Shown: piece by piece, positions 8,898-17,848 of the stretch
Layout of the letters: every line of letters begins with the position of its first letter
How positions within the stretch are numbered: position 1 is the stretch's first letter
Origin: Halomonas sp.
Lineage (GTDB): Bacteria > Pseudomonadota > Gammaproteobacteria > Pseudomonadales > Halomonadaceae
DNA: 64,000 nucleotides
Assembly (NCBI RefSeq): GCF_011050415.1
Contig: NZ_DRFS01000020.1
Location: 124,001-188,000, forward strand
Direction of reading: 5' to 3'
The notes under the pieces: generated by a model
The model's input: the letters and a program-made list of their open reading frames with translations, nothing else
What the model was told of the DNA's origin: nothing
Databases searched by the model: none
Translations under genes and position numbers: made by a program

Positions 8898-10406
8898 ATG
8901 ACACTAGCCATTGTCGCCACCCGGGCGGGCGTAGGCTTAGATGCACCAGCAGTGCATGTTGAAGTGCACCTGGCTAACGGCTTGCCGGGCCTAACGCTGG
9001 TGGGCTTGCCGGAAACCGCCGTAAAAGAGAGCCGCGAACGGGTGCGCAGTGCGCTAGTCAATGCGGGCTTTGATTTTCCTAACACACGACGTATCACGCT
9101 AAACCTCGCGCCTGCTGACCTGCCCAAAGAGGGTGGCCGCTTCGATCTTCCTATCGCGTTAGGTATTCTCGCGGCCTCTGGGCAAATTCCAGTGGAAGCG
9201 TTAGAAGGCATGGAGTGCGCTGGCGAGTTAGCGCTGGATGGCAAATTACGTGCCGTACCAGGGATACTGCCGTTTGCGCTTGCCACGCGGCGGGCGAAAA
9301 AAGCGCTGATCATTCCCCGCGCCTGCGCCGATGAAGCGGCATTGGCGGGCGATTTACCGGTGCTACCTGCCGACACTCTCTGGCAGGTCGTTGCTCACTT
9401 ACTCGATCAAGATAAAATTCCCCCGCACAAGCTTAGCGCCTCGGTAAAAACCACCTCGCCGGTAGATGATCTTGCCGATGTCCGCGGCCAGCAGCAGGCA
9501 CGCCGTGCGCTTGAAGTCGCTGCCGCTGGTGGCCATAACCTATTGTTTGCCGGCCCTCCTGGCACCGGCAAAACCATGCTGGCCAGCCGCCTGCCGGGCA
9601 TTCTACCGCCGCTTTCCGAAGAAGATGCATTGGAAGTCGCCGCCGTACGCTCAGTATGCGGCCTGCCGCTAGAAGCCGACTGGGGCAAGCGACCGTTTAG
9701 GCAACCCCATCATAGTGCGAGTGCAGCAGCGTTGGTGGGTGGAGGTTCAAAACCCAAGCCTGGTGAAATTTCACTCGCCCACCACGGTGTGCTGTTTTTG
9801 GATGAGCTGCCAGAGTTTTCCCGCCATGTGTTAGAGGTGCTTCGGCAGCCACTAGAAACTGGAGAAATCCATTTAGCTCGCGCCAGTCATGAACGTCGTT
9901 ATCCAGCGCGCTTTCAACTGGTAGCCGCTATGAATCCCTGTCCCTGCGGCCATTTGGGTGACCCGCGCCAGCGATGCCAATGTACCGCCAGCCAAATCCA
10001 ACGTTATCAAGCGCGGCTCTCCGGGCCTTTACTCGACCGTATCGACCTACAGGTAGAAGTACCCGCCTTACCGCCAGAGCAACTCACCGCCCAAACCCAA
10101 GGGGAATCATCAGACGCCGTGCGTGAGCGTGTCATGGCCGCCAGAGAACGCCAAATGACACGGGGTGCACTGAACAGCCAATTAAGCGGCAAAGCCTTAG
10201 AAGCCGCCTGTGCGCTTAACGATGAAGAGCGCGCTTGGCTGGCAGGCGTGCTCGAAAAGCTTAAGCTCTCCGCCCGTGCCTACCACCGCGTGTTACGTGT
10301 CGCGCTCACGCTGGCCGATTTACAGGGTGAGCCGAAGCCCACCCAGCCACACCTTATTGAGGCGATTGGTTATCGGCAGTTGGACCGGATGTTGAGGGGG
10401 GCTTAG
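8898..10406 (+). CDS. comM: ComM/YifB family AAA+ helicase (Mg chelatase-like)
   Basis: Protein of 502 residues. ComM is a hexameric branch-migration helicase that extends integration of DNA taken up by natural transformation. Domains in order: N-terminal ChlI-like fold (residues 1-170, VHLANGLPGLTLVGLPETAVKESRERV), AAA+ core with Walker A FAGPPGTGKTM near residue 215 and Walker B LFLDELPEF near 298, a zinc-knuckle-like CPCGHLGDPRQRCQC near 352, and a C-terminal Mg_chelatase_C domain ending YRQLDRMLRG. Its stop lies 5 bp from the stop of the convergent ligase-like gene, so there is no room for a separate terminator. Confidence 0.93.
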   Translation: MTLAIVATRAGVGLDAPAVHVEVHLANGLPGLTLVGLPETAVKESRERVRSALVNAGFDFPNTRRITLNLAPADLPKEGGRFDLPIALGILAASGQIPVEALEGMECAGELALDGKLRAVPGILPFALATRRAKKALIIPRACADEAALAGDLPVLPADTLWQVVAHLLDQDKIPPHKLSASVKTTSPVDDLADVRGQQQARRALEVAAAGGHNLLFAGPPGTGKTMLASRLPGILPPLSEEDALEVAAVRSVCGLPLEADWGKRPFRQPHHSASAAALVGGGSKPKPGEISLAHHGVLFLDELPEFSRHVLEVLRQPLETGEIHLARASHERRYPARFQLVAAMNPCPCGHLGDPRQRCQCTASQIQRYQARLSGPLLDRIDLQVEVPALPPEQLTAQTQGESSDAVRERVMAARERQMTRGALNSQLSGKALEAACALNDEERAWLAGVLEKLKLSARAYHRVLRVALTLADLQGEPKPTQPHLIEAIGYRQLDRMLRGA

Positions 10407-10411
10407 CGAAC

Positions 10412-11773
10412 TTATACCTGCTTCGGCGATGCTGAACTCACAGATGTAGATTTAGCTGATAGTGATGTGGAGGGTAACGGTTGTGTCTGTAATTGACACC
10501 CTAAGCATCCCCATATGGCGACACTAAAGCCTAAAAAGCCGCTGAACGCTCTTAAGTCTCTAAACATGGCTTGTGTTAGACCAAAATCGAAAAAAGCAAT
10601 CACCACCATCATGCCGCTGACCGCCAAAAGACGTACTCGCAAATTGTCTTCGGAATGAAGCAGTGTTTTAGTAAAGGTTGCGGCAAAGGCAATATAGACC
10701 AATAGCAAGCTGATCAACCCTATTCCACCTCGGCGGGCGAGTGTGTCAATCATGTCACTATGAAGCTGCGGATAATCAGCGATTCTTTCATAAAGAATCC
10801 CCTCCGCTGTTAATGCATCTAGCCAAACTTGTACGCCACCTTCCCCCACGCCCATTAATGGGTTCTCCTTGAACATAAACCAGCCTGCCCGCCAAAGTTC
10901 AAAGCGAACACCTAAGGAGGAATTAGCACTATCTGTTATAAGATATTGATAAATATCATCAAATATAGCGACCAGGCGTAACCATACGCCTGTCGGGGGG
11001 TAGGCAATGATAGCTGCGATTATGAGAACTATTGATAGAATGGCTAGAGTGCGAATTTTAGCACTTATCAAATGCTTGGTTGCTGGTAATAGCAAAGCGG
11101 CCAAAAATGGAATCGACACCCAACCACCTCGGGTACCTGACAATAAAGAAGCTAAAAAACCCATAAAAGCAGCGCTGATAGCTAACACCAGTAGCCAATA
11201 ATATAGCTGTCGCTCTTTTTGAAAGTAGTAAATACCAGCGACTAGCGAAAGCACGCCCATTAGCAGCGACAAATTACCAAAAGGAATGGCGTTAATACCA
11301 TTGTCAGCTCTCTCTAAGCCAATAATGACTCTTTCATATATCGCAATCACCCCTGTACCTACTGCTCCACAGCACACACCAAACCAAAGCCAATGAGGTG
11401 AGGGAGTAAAAACACGCAGCGTTAGTAAAAAAAACGCAGCGATAAAAGGCCAAAGATGGAGCCGATGGAAGCCTTCATAATCCACCCAGGGCAAGGTGCT
11501 GCCATCTAATACACTCCACCACCAAACACTACCGAAAAACACAAGTGCGCCCACTAACTTGACGTCGTCACGCGTGTAGATCCGTGGAAAGTATCGATAG
11601 CTAATAAGAGCGCCACACCCCAGCAGCGAAGAGACTAGAGCTGCAACCCCAAACCACCAATATGAGGTTGGAATAAGCACCAGTGTTGCAGCAAAACCAA
11701 AAATAATAATGCCGTTAACTAACGCAAGTGCCCTGCCGGCCCATCCTTGCCGTACTGCCTGTATTGTGTTCAT
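10412..11773 (-). CDS. O-antigen ligase / polymerase-like membrane protein
   Basis: Polytopic membrane protein of 453 residues with ten or more hydrophobic segments and a large periplasmic loop. It shows the Wzy_C/WaaL pattern: FELWRAGWFMFKENPLMGVGEGG, then LHSDMIDTLARRG with the conserved histidine. Family members join or polymerise lipid-linked glycans at the periplasmic face. Its start follows immediately after the stop of the ABC exporter gene upstream (11774), so the two are co-transcribed and it belongs to the RiPP-side operon, not to the polysaccharide locus 16 kb away. Whether its acceptor is a glycan or a peptide product is unknown. Confidence 0.8.
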   Translation of the reverse strand: MNTIQAVRQGWAGRALALVNGIIIFGFAATLVLIPTSYWWFGVAALVSSLLGCGALISYRYFPRIYTRDDVKLVGALVFFGSVWWWSVLDGSTLPWVDYEGFHRLHLWPFIAAFFLLTLRVFTPSPHWLWFGVCCGAVGTGVIAIYERVIIGLERADNGINAIPFGNLSLLMGVLSLVAGIYYFQKERQLYYWLLVLAISAAFMGFLASLLSGTRGGWVSIPFLAALLLPATKHLISAKIRTLAILSIVLIIAAIIAYPPTGVWLRLVAIFDDIYQYLITDSANSSLGVRFELWRAGWFMFKENPLMGVGEGGVQVWLDALTAEGILYERIADYPQLHSDMIDTLARRGGIGLISLLLVYIAFAATFTKTLLHSEDNLRVRLLAVSGMMVVIAFFDFGLTQAMFRDLRAFSGFLGFSVAIWGCLGCQLQTQPLPSTSLSAKSTSVSSASPKQV

Positions 11774-13594
11774 TCACGTAAGATCATGTTGATAATATTT
11801 AGCCTGCCGACTAAATAAGTCGTGATAAATTCCACCCAATTCAAACAGTGATTCATGGGTACCGGATTCTTTGATTTCCCCATCGTCCATTACATAGATG
11901 TAATCAGCTAAGCGGATGGTAGACAATCGGTGACTAATTACCAGCGCAGAACGGTGACTAATACGCTCACGGAAGTTTTCAAACAGTTCCGATTCCGCGA
12001 CAGGGTCCATGGCACTCGTTGGTTCGTCTAAAATCACAATATTAGACTTAAGCATAAAGGCGCGGGCGAGTGCAATTTTTTGCCACTGTCCAACGCTAAG
12101 CTCTTTGCCGTTGTCGAACAGACGCGTCAGCATGGTGTCGTACTTGTCGTCCAGCTCATCAATAAATGCCGCAGCACCTGCATTTTCCGCAGCCCAAGGC
12201 ACGGATTTTTCCGCATCGCTGCCGTTGATATGACCAAACCGAATATTTTCATGAACAGATTCTGCGTAATGTGAGTAATCCTGAAATATCACGCTGAAAA
12301 GCTGTCGATACTCATCAATATCGCAGTGCTGGGCATCGATACCGTTAACTTGAACATGTCCTTCAGTAGGATCATAAAGGCGTGTCATTAATTTAATTAA
12401 AGATGTTTTACCAGAGCCATTCGCCCCAACCAACGCTACAATTTGGCCTGGTTTAATTTCCATATTCACATTTTTGATAACATTTTTATGTGTGCCTGGA
12501 TAAGCAAAACATACATTTTCTAGTTTTAAGTTAGCTTTTTCAGAGTGTACAATTTTGACGGGCTGTGTTGATCTTGGAACGGTATGCTGCATGTCCATAA
12601 ACTCAAACAGCATGCCCATATATAAATGGTCTTCATAAAGTTTAGAAAGCTGCTGAACAAGCTCTTGCCCCATTGCCTGAGCACGCTGAAAAATCAATAA
12701 AAACAGCACCAATTCGCCAACACTATTTTGCCCTTGAGCGGTATTCCAAGCCAAGTAACCAAGCGATGTAAAAAATATCATTGATGCTACGGCCGCAACG
12801 ATAGATTCCACCATGGTACGCTTGCGACTGATAGCAAGCTTCTCACCTCGGATCTCATCGCGAATATCTTTGTATTTAAATCTTAAGAAATTGCCTAGCT
12901 GATTGAGACGAAGTTCTTTTGCATGAATATCCGAGGTCATTAACCAATCTAAATATCCTGCCCGACGCTCCATTTGAGTTCTTCTACGCTGCCAATCATA
13001 AAGGATACGAGTAAAGTAAATTCTCGCAATTAAGGCAGGGACGATAGCAAATAAAATTATCGGTAACAAAAGCCAGTTAATCGTGGCAATCATCACCACA
13101 ATAGCCGCGAGCATTAAAAAATTCTTGCCCAGTAGCATTAAGTTGCTGGCAACCTGTGCCGGCCGCTGACTTCCAGACTGGCGGGCACGCTCTAATGTAT
13201 CGTGATAAAGCGGGCTTTCATAAAAAGCCAGATCGACACTGATGGCCGTTTCTTGAACCATATTATCAACATAGTCAGCGACCAGCATTCCTTGCGTTTC
13301 GCGGGCGAACCCGGCTAACGCTCTTGCCACCACATAGGCGAGTGTCCCCAACCCCGTTAGCACAACATAGTATAAAACTGAGCCCACATTTTCCGCTGCT
13401 GCTGGCTCAGCAAGCACGTCAGTTACCACGTCGACCATCTGCTTTAAAAGATAAAGCACACCAAGCCCAGAAATTATTTCAAGTGCTATAAAAAAGGTAC
13501 TTAACAATGTCCACTTTCGACTACTTTTCCAAGAGATGGAAAGAATACGTCTCAGCGAAGAAAAAGACGCAAAAAGCTTATCAACTGAAGTCAT
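11774..13594 (-). CDS. ABC exporter, fused membrane and ATPase domains (lasso peptide exporter candidate)
   Basis: Half-transporter of 606 residues: six membrane helices in the first 310 residues and a nucleotide-binding domain after about 350. Walker A is VGANGSGKTS, the Q-loop FQDYSHYAESV, the signature LSVGQWQKIALARA and Walker B NIVILDEPTSAMD. It has no N-terminal C39 peptidase domain, which fits a lasso system where a separate B2 protein removes the leader. Exporters of this kind (McjD, 'D protein') confer self-immunity and secretion. It lies in a minus-strand operon downstream of the nucleotidyltransferase gene and upstream of the ligase-like gene. Confidence 0.88.
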   Translation of the reverse strand: MTSVDKLFASFSSLRRILSISWKSSRKWTLLSTFFIALEIISGLGVLYLLKQMVDVVTDVLAEPAAAENVGSVLYYVVLTGLGTLAYVVARALAGFARETQGMLVADYVDNMVQETAISVDLAFYESPLYHDTLERARQSGSQRPAQVASNLMLLGKNFLMLAAIVVMIATINWLLLPIILFAIVPALIARIYFTRILYDWQRRRTQMERRAGYLDWLMTSDIHAKELRLNQLGNFLRFKYKDIRDEIRGEKLAISRKRTMVESIVAAVASMIFFTSLGYLAWNTAQGQNSVGELVLFLLIFQRAQAMGQELVQQLSKLYEDHLYMGMLFEFMDMQHTVPRSTQPVKIVHSEKANLKLENVCFAYPGTHKNVIKNVNMEIKPGQIVALVGANGSGKTSLIKLMTRLYDPTEGHVQVNGIDAQHCDIDEYRQLFSVIFQDYSHYAESVHENIRFGHINGSDAEKSVPWAAENAGAAAFIDELDDKYDTMLTRLFDNGKELSVGQWQKIALARAFMLKSNIVILDEPTSAMDPVAESELFENFRERISHRSALVISHRLSTIRLADYIYVMDDGEIKESGTHESLFELGGIYHDLFSRQAKYYQHDLT

Positions 13595-13625
13595 ACAATT
13601 TGCCCCACCCTATTAATTAGTTGTT

Positions 13626-14828
13626 TCATTTTTGAGCTAAACGCGAATAAGCTTCATGAAAAGGGCGGATGCAGCGATATACCCACTGCCACCGAGGAGC
13701 AAGGGGCCAAGCTGCATAATTTTCGTAGGTTGGTCGAAAGATTCGCTTCCAGCCTGTTAATCGCCAGTGCCAGATATGAGTGCTATTAGTTTGCCAGGCA
13801 AAAGAGAAATCAGGTGTCGGCTTTTTACGGCTTAAGGAGTGTTCGAACTCAATATCACCATGCATTGCCAAGATAGCAGTGCTCACCAGCTCACGGGTAT
13901 TGGGCGTTAAACTCTCAATATCATTGACGGTAGGTGCACTAAAAAAGTCGACCATTTCCAAACATGATCGCACCGTACTGCTCAATGCATGGCGCTCGGC
14001 ACATGCCATTACCTCTTCTATATTAAAGTCTTCGTGGGCTTGCATCGCCGTAATATCAACTAACCAGTGCAGGCGAGACCAATAGTGTTTGGTATGGTGC
14101 CAGCATAGGTATACAAAAAGCTCACTGACAGGCATCACGAAGGTATTAATAGTGTTGATGGTGATAGGCTGACGCTTGGCTATCATTTGCGATGCATCAA
14201 AGACGGACCCGGTATTATCGATCTTGGTGTGAAATTCCACAGCAACGTTACGTGGTGAGAGCAATGTAACGACTTTTTGGTGGCTCGCCACGAAAGCAAC
14301 GCTTTCATCACTAGGTGTCAGTTGCTTTGGATCATGGGGCTGATAACCGTTGCTCAAGGCATATCGCAAAATGCGCGGCAGATCATGCTTTGAAACCAGA
14401 ATATCCACATCTCGGCACAACCGTTGTGCAGGCTCGTTGTAGAACTGGAATGCTAAAGTTGGTCCTTTGAAACATAGGTGTGGTATGTCTAGCGGCGTCA
14501 GCACATCCCTGACAATATTTTTAAATTCCGATGTAATATTCAAATTATGCTGTAAGGCACGTAATGAATAGAGTTTCATGATATCGAGATAATGGGCCGG
14601 AATTTGATCCTTCCACCACCGGCTGAGATGCCCGTGCACAACAGGTAGCACAAAGCGTTCTGATGCCTGATAAGTAAAGCCTTCCCAGTCATGCACGCGA
14701 GGAATGAGTTCGCTGGCCACCTGAATCTGTTCTTGATTCAAATCTAGCCGCGATAGCAACACCAGTAGCTGAAAGTTTGGATCCGCCATGTGTTGGACAG
14801 GACAGTCAGGCATCATACGCTCATCCAT
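13626..14828 (-). CDS. Nucleotidyltransferase family protein (NTP_transf_5-like)
   Basis: Protein of 400 residues. The diagnostic segment HLCFKGPTLAFQFYNEPAQRLCRDVDILVSKHDL carries the nucleotidyltransferase-fold signature (KGP..., R-DVDILV, two acidic metal ligands). The remainder is helical with conserved histidines (LCWHHTKHYWSRLHWLVDI). Genes of this family occur beside kinases in several lasso peptide loci, where they are thought to tailor the peptide; the exact reaction is not established. It heads the minus-strand operon with the ABC exporter and is divergent from the CobS-like gene. The start could also be an internal Met (MADPNFQ, 39 bp in). Confidence 0.8.
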   Translation of the reverse strand: MDERMMPDCPVQHMADPNFQLLVLLSRLDLNQEQIQVASELIPRVHDWEGFTYQASERFVLPVVHGHLSRWWKDQIPAHYLDIMKLYSLRALQHNLNITSEFKNIVRDVLTPLDIPHLCFKGPTLAFQFYNEPAQRLCRDVDILVSKHDLPRILRYALSNGYQPHDPKQLTPSDESVAFVASHQKVVTLLSPRNVAVEFHTKIDNTGSVFDASQMIAKRQPITINTINTFVMPVSELFVYLCWHHTKHYWSRLHWLVDITAMQAHEDFNIEEVMACAERHALSSTVRSCLEMVDFFSAPTVNDIESLTPNTRELVSTAILAMHGDIEFEHSLSRKKPTPDFSFAWQTNSTHIWHWRLTGWKRIFRPTYENYAAWPLAPRWQWVYRCIRPFHEAYSRLAQK

Positions 14829-15240
14829 ATTCTTAAATTATCCTGCCTTGGGAAGGAGCCACCGGTTCACAAACGCCGATCGATATCACAAACACGTTTG
14901 AACCAGACATTGTGTAAAGCACTCAAGACCTACACTACGCGAGTACTAGCCTGCGGCGAAGCCGTTATTACATTCCAAAATCAGCATCTTACAGGCCATT
15001 TCTCTCAAAAATGAGGCATAAATACTGCAAGCTTGTCTTAATTTAATTATATGTATGGTGCGACAACTCATCAAATTTGACTATTATCTTTACATTTAAT
15101 GTTACCTTATGTAAACAGAATTAACATTTCAATGATGCAAGCTCTATCACCATCCCGAGGGAGGTCGTTCAAGGCCAATTTTCGCATTGAACAACCTTCT
15201 CCAGGTGATCAGAACACATAAAGGATGACGAATCGACGCT
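14829..15240. other. Divergent promoter region between nucleotidyltransferase and CobS-like genes
   Basis: There are 412 bp without a convincing gene. It holds an AT-rich core with TTGACT at 15077-15082 as a possible -35 for the plus-strand operon, and the near-palindromic GTTACCTTATGTAA at 15101-15114. The latter resembles GTAAC-containing motifs at the precursor promoters and upstream of the sulfotransferase gene. An AAAGGATGA ribosome-binding site lies rather far from the 15241 ATG. Confidence 0.4.
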
Positions 15241-16176
15241 ATGACGACCTCTACGCTTCAACCCGATTCATACTGCAATGCTAGCGACATGTTTAACGTA
15301 GCCATGCCTTGGGAAATTCCATATTTTTCAATGACTGAAGAGCATGTGCCAGAGAAAGATCCTCACTTTCATTTTGTTGAGAGTGCCACACGCGCCATTT
15401 TGATGGGCTTTGCGCAAAATCGACGCGTCTATGTCTATGGCCCACATGGCAGTGGTAAGTCGTCGCATATTGAACAGGTCGCTGCCCAGCTAAATTGGCC
15501 CTGCATTCGTATTAACCTGGATGGCCACATTACCCGAGCTGACCTGATAGGCCGCGATATGGTGGTCATTCGTGATGGTAAGCAAGTCACTGAATTTGTG
15601 CCTGGCATGTTGGTGTGGGCCATGCAGCGCCCCATCGCACTTATTCTTGATGAATATGATGCCGGGCGCCCTGATGTCATGTTTGTCATCCAGCGCGTAC
15701 TTGAAACTCAAGGAAAATTAACCTTACTTGACCAAAATCAAGTGATCACCCCCCACCCTTCTTTCCGGCTTTTTGCTACAGCGAATACCGCAGGCCAGGG
15801 AGATGCTTCAGGGCTTTATGTAGGAACACAGGCACTTAACCAAGCCCAGCTCGACCGTTGGCATGTGACGACCGAGCTTGGCTATATGACAGAAGAAGCC
15901 GAAACACTTCTGCTGCAAAGAAAGCTCAGCGATTTACCCTCAGAACAAATTCAACATATGGTTACCTGTGCGGGCCTTCTTCGCCAAGCGTTTGCACAAG
16001 GCGACCTCACCACCCTGATATCGCTACGCACACTCATTGCGTGGGGAGAGAACAGCTTACTGCTTAATGACCCACATGAAGCGATGCGTCTTAGCTTTTT
16101 CAACCGTTGCGATGAAGTCGAGCGTCCCTTGGTTTCTGAAATATATCAACGCTGCTTTGATGTTGAGCTGATATGA
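15241..16176 (+). CDS. CobS-like MoxR-type AAA+ ATPase in lasso operon
   Basis: AAA+ ATPase of 311 residues that closely follows cobaltochelatase CobS. Walker A GPHGSGKS is at residues 67-74, Walker B LILDEYD at 134-140 followed by AGRPDVMFVIQRVLE, sensor 1 FATANT at 178-183 and a DRW arginine segment near 205. In aerobic cobalamin synthesis CobS and CobT form the ATP-driven motor that remodels CobN for cobalt insertion. Here no CobN or other cobalamin gene is near. The partner is the CobT-like gene 10 bp downstream, which itself overlaps the lasso cyclase. I infer a role as a remodelling ATPase for this locus; the substrate is unknown. Confidence 0.88.
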   Translation: MTTSTLQPDSYCNASDMFNVAMPWEIPYFSMTEEHVPEKDPHFHFVESATRAILMGFAQNRRVYVYGPHGSGKSSHIEQVAAQLNWPCIRINLDGHITRADLIGRDMVVIRDGKQVTEFVPGMLVWAMQRPIALILDEYDAGRPDVMFVIQRVLETQGKLTLLDQNQVITPHPSFRLFATANTAGQGDASGLYVGTQALNQAQLDRWHVTTELGYMTEEAETLLLQRKLSDLPSEQIQHMVTCAGLLRQAFAQGDLTTLISLRTLIAWGENSLLLNDPHEAMRLSFFNRCDEVERPLVSEIYQRCFDVELI

Positions 16177-16186
16177 GGGCCCAGTA

Positions 16187-17848
16187 ATGCCGTTGCGCAC
16201 CAGTCAAGAGCAAGCGCTGTTAGAAGCGTGGACGCGCACCTATTCTTCTGGGCGTATTACGCTGTCTCTTTTAGCAAGCACTCAACCTGCTTCACTTAAA
16301 CACCGGGGAGCAGCCGATGCGCTTGCTGCATGGCGACGCTGGCATGATGCAAATCAGCAGGCCAGGTTTACCGAAAGAGAACAATGCTGGTATTGCCTGC
16401 TTGAGCGCGCACGAGTTGAAACCATGGCTATCCGAGAGTTGCCTGGTATAGCACAGAATTTAGCGAATCCTGTCACCACAGCGCCAGCCAATAGAGAGAT
16501 GGCCGCGCTTTATCAGGCTGCCCGGCTTATTTTTCTAGGCTTGCCTGCTAATAACGAGATTCTACTAACAGCGTTGCCACAGCAGGCGCCCAAAAGTTTA
16601 TTAAAGCGGGCATTTCGTCAGCTAATGGGGCAACAATCTTCTGTTCCCTCCATTCCGACTCTGAGTGACGATGAGCTAAAAAATGGTCTGCAGATAGCGT
16701 CCCATCATCTCAAGGAAAGCAGTGCGTTCGCTTCTAGTGTGCTGCCCATCGTTCAACAACTCGCAAGCTTTTATACACCTCCTCTATCTTCACCAGCGCA
16801 AATCAACACCAGACAAGATTTAGACGATCAAAACGAGGCTGAGGATGACGATTCTGCTATCGAAGAATTAACGGAATCAAGCTTGGCAGATGAACTCGCA
16901 GAGCGAGACGACCAGAAACAGCAATACGCGGTTTTCTCTCGCCAATGGGATACCGTGCAGCCTGCCAACTATTGGTTAAAGCCTGCTGATATAGAGGCAC
17001 TAAAAGAGCTCCACCAGCTCGACCAGCGACGTATCAAGCAGCTTGCTCATCGCCTGCAACGGCGCCTGTTAGAAGCCAGTCAGCGTCGTTGGTTATTCGA
17101 CCAGGAGGATGGCCGGTTAGACAATCGGCGTTTAGCGAGATTACTCGACGATAAACCTATCCAGCGCGTATTTCGTATTGAAAAAGAAGCGCCCATGCCA
17201 GAAGCCAGCGTGACGCTGTTGGTCGATCAGTCTGGCTCCATGGACATAAAACGTCGGCAAATGGCCGCTATCGCCATTGAGCTGGCGGTTCATACGTTAG
17301 AAAACTGCAAAATTCGCTGTGAAGTACTGGGTTTCACAACCCGCTACACAGCCGAAAATCCGGTCTTTAAACGCTGGCAGCAACTTGGAAAGCCTGAGCA
17401 GCCAGGGCGCCTGAATGCACTACAGCATATTATTTATAAAACCCCTGAGCAGCCATGGCGACGAACCAAGCAAAACTTAGGCTTATTGTTACGCCAGATG
17501 CCAGGCCATGAAAATATTGATGGAGAGGCACTGCACTGGGCAGCCAATCGGCTCAGCCGTCAGCCTCAGCCGCGTAAAATCATGCTCGTCATATCGGATG
17601 GTGCTCCCTATGACAAAGCCACCACTCACGCTAACGGTCGTGATTTTTTGGAGCGCCACCTACGCTTGATCATCAACGATATTGAGAAAAGCCCCATCAG
17701 CTTAGCGGCGATTGGTACTGGCCAAGATGTCGCTCGTTTTTATAACAATGCCGTCACCGTCCGTAGCCCCGAAGCAGTAGCAGAAACGTTATTTGAAAAG
17801 CTGGGCGACCTGCTTGTGCCATCGCAAACCAATGAGGCTTTACCATGA
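16187..17848 (+). CDS. CobT-like VWA-domain protein in lasso operon
   Basis: Protein of 553 residues with a helical N-terminal half, an acidic linker near residues 208-245 (DDQNEAEDDDSAIEEL) and a C-terminal von Willebrand A domain. The MIDAS metal site DQSGSM at residues 347-352 is intact, and the later VISDGAPYDKAT and AIGTGQDVARFY segments match cobaltochelatase CobT. VWA/AAA+ pairs of this kind act as chelatase motors or as MoxR-type chaperones. The stop overlaps the start of the cyclase gene (ATGA at 17845-17848), indicating translational coupling with lasso biosynthesis. Confidence 0.87.
   Translation: MPLRTSQEQALLEAWTRTYSSGRITLSLLASTQPASLKHRGAADALAAWRRWHDANQQARFTEREQCWYCLLERARVETMAIRELPGIAQNLANPVTTAPANREMAALYQAARLIFLGLPANNEILLTALPQQAPKSLLKRAFRQLMGQQSSVPSIPTLSDDELKNGLQIASHHLKESSAFASSVLPIVQQLASFYTPPLSSPAQINTRQDLDDQNEAEDDDSAIEELTESSLADELAERDDQKQQYAVFSRQWDTVQPANYWLKPADIEALKELHQLDQRRIKQLAHRLQRRLLEASQRRWLFDQEDGRLDNRRLARLLDDKPIQRVFRIEKEAPMPEASVTLLVDQSGSMDIKRRQMAAIAIELAVHTLENCKIRCEVLGFTTRYTAENPVFKRWQQLGKPEQPGRLNALQHIIYKTPEQPWRRTKQNLGLLLRQMPGHENIDGEALHWAANRLSRQPQPRKIMLVISDGAPYDKATTHANGRDFLERHLRLIINDIEKSPISLAAIGTGQDVARFYNNAVTVRSPEAVAETLFEKLGDLLVPSQTNEALP

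Noticed and set aside
8882..9376. 164-residue minus-strand frame over comM
   Set aside because: Antisense shadow of the strongly supported comM gene.
15241..17848. Cobalamin biosynthesis locus
   Set aside because: Only CobS/CobT-like genes are present; no cobN or other cob genes, and the pair is coupled to the lasso cyclase.
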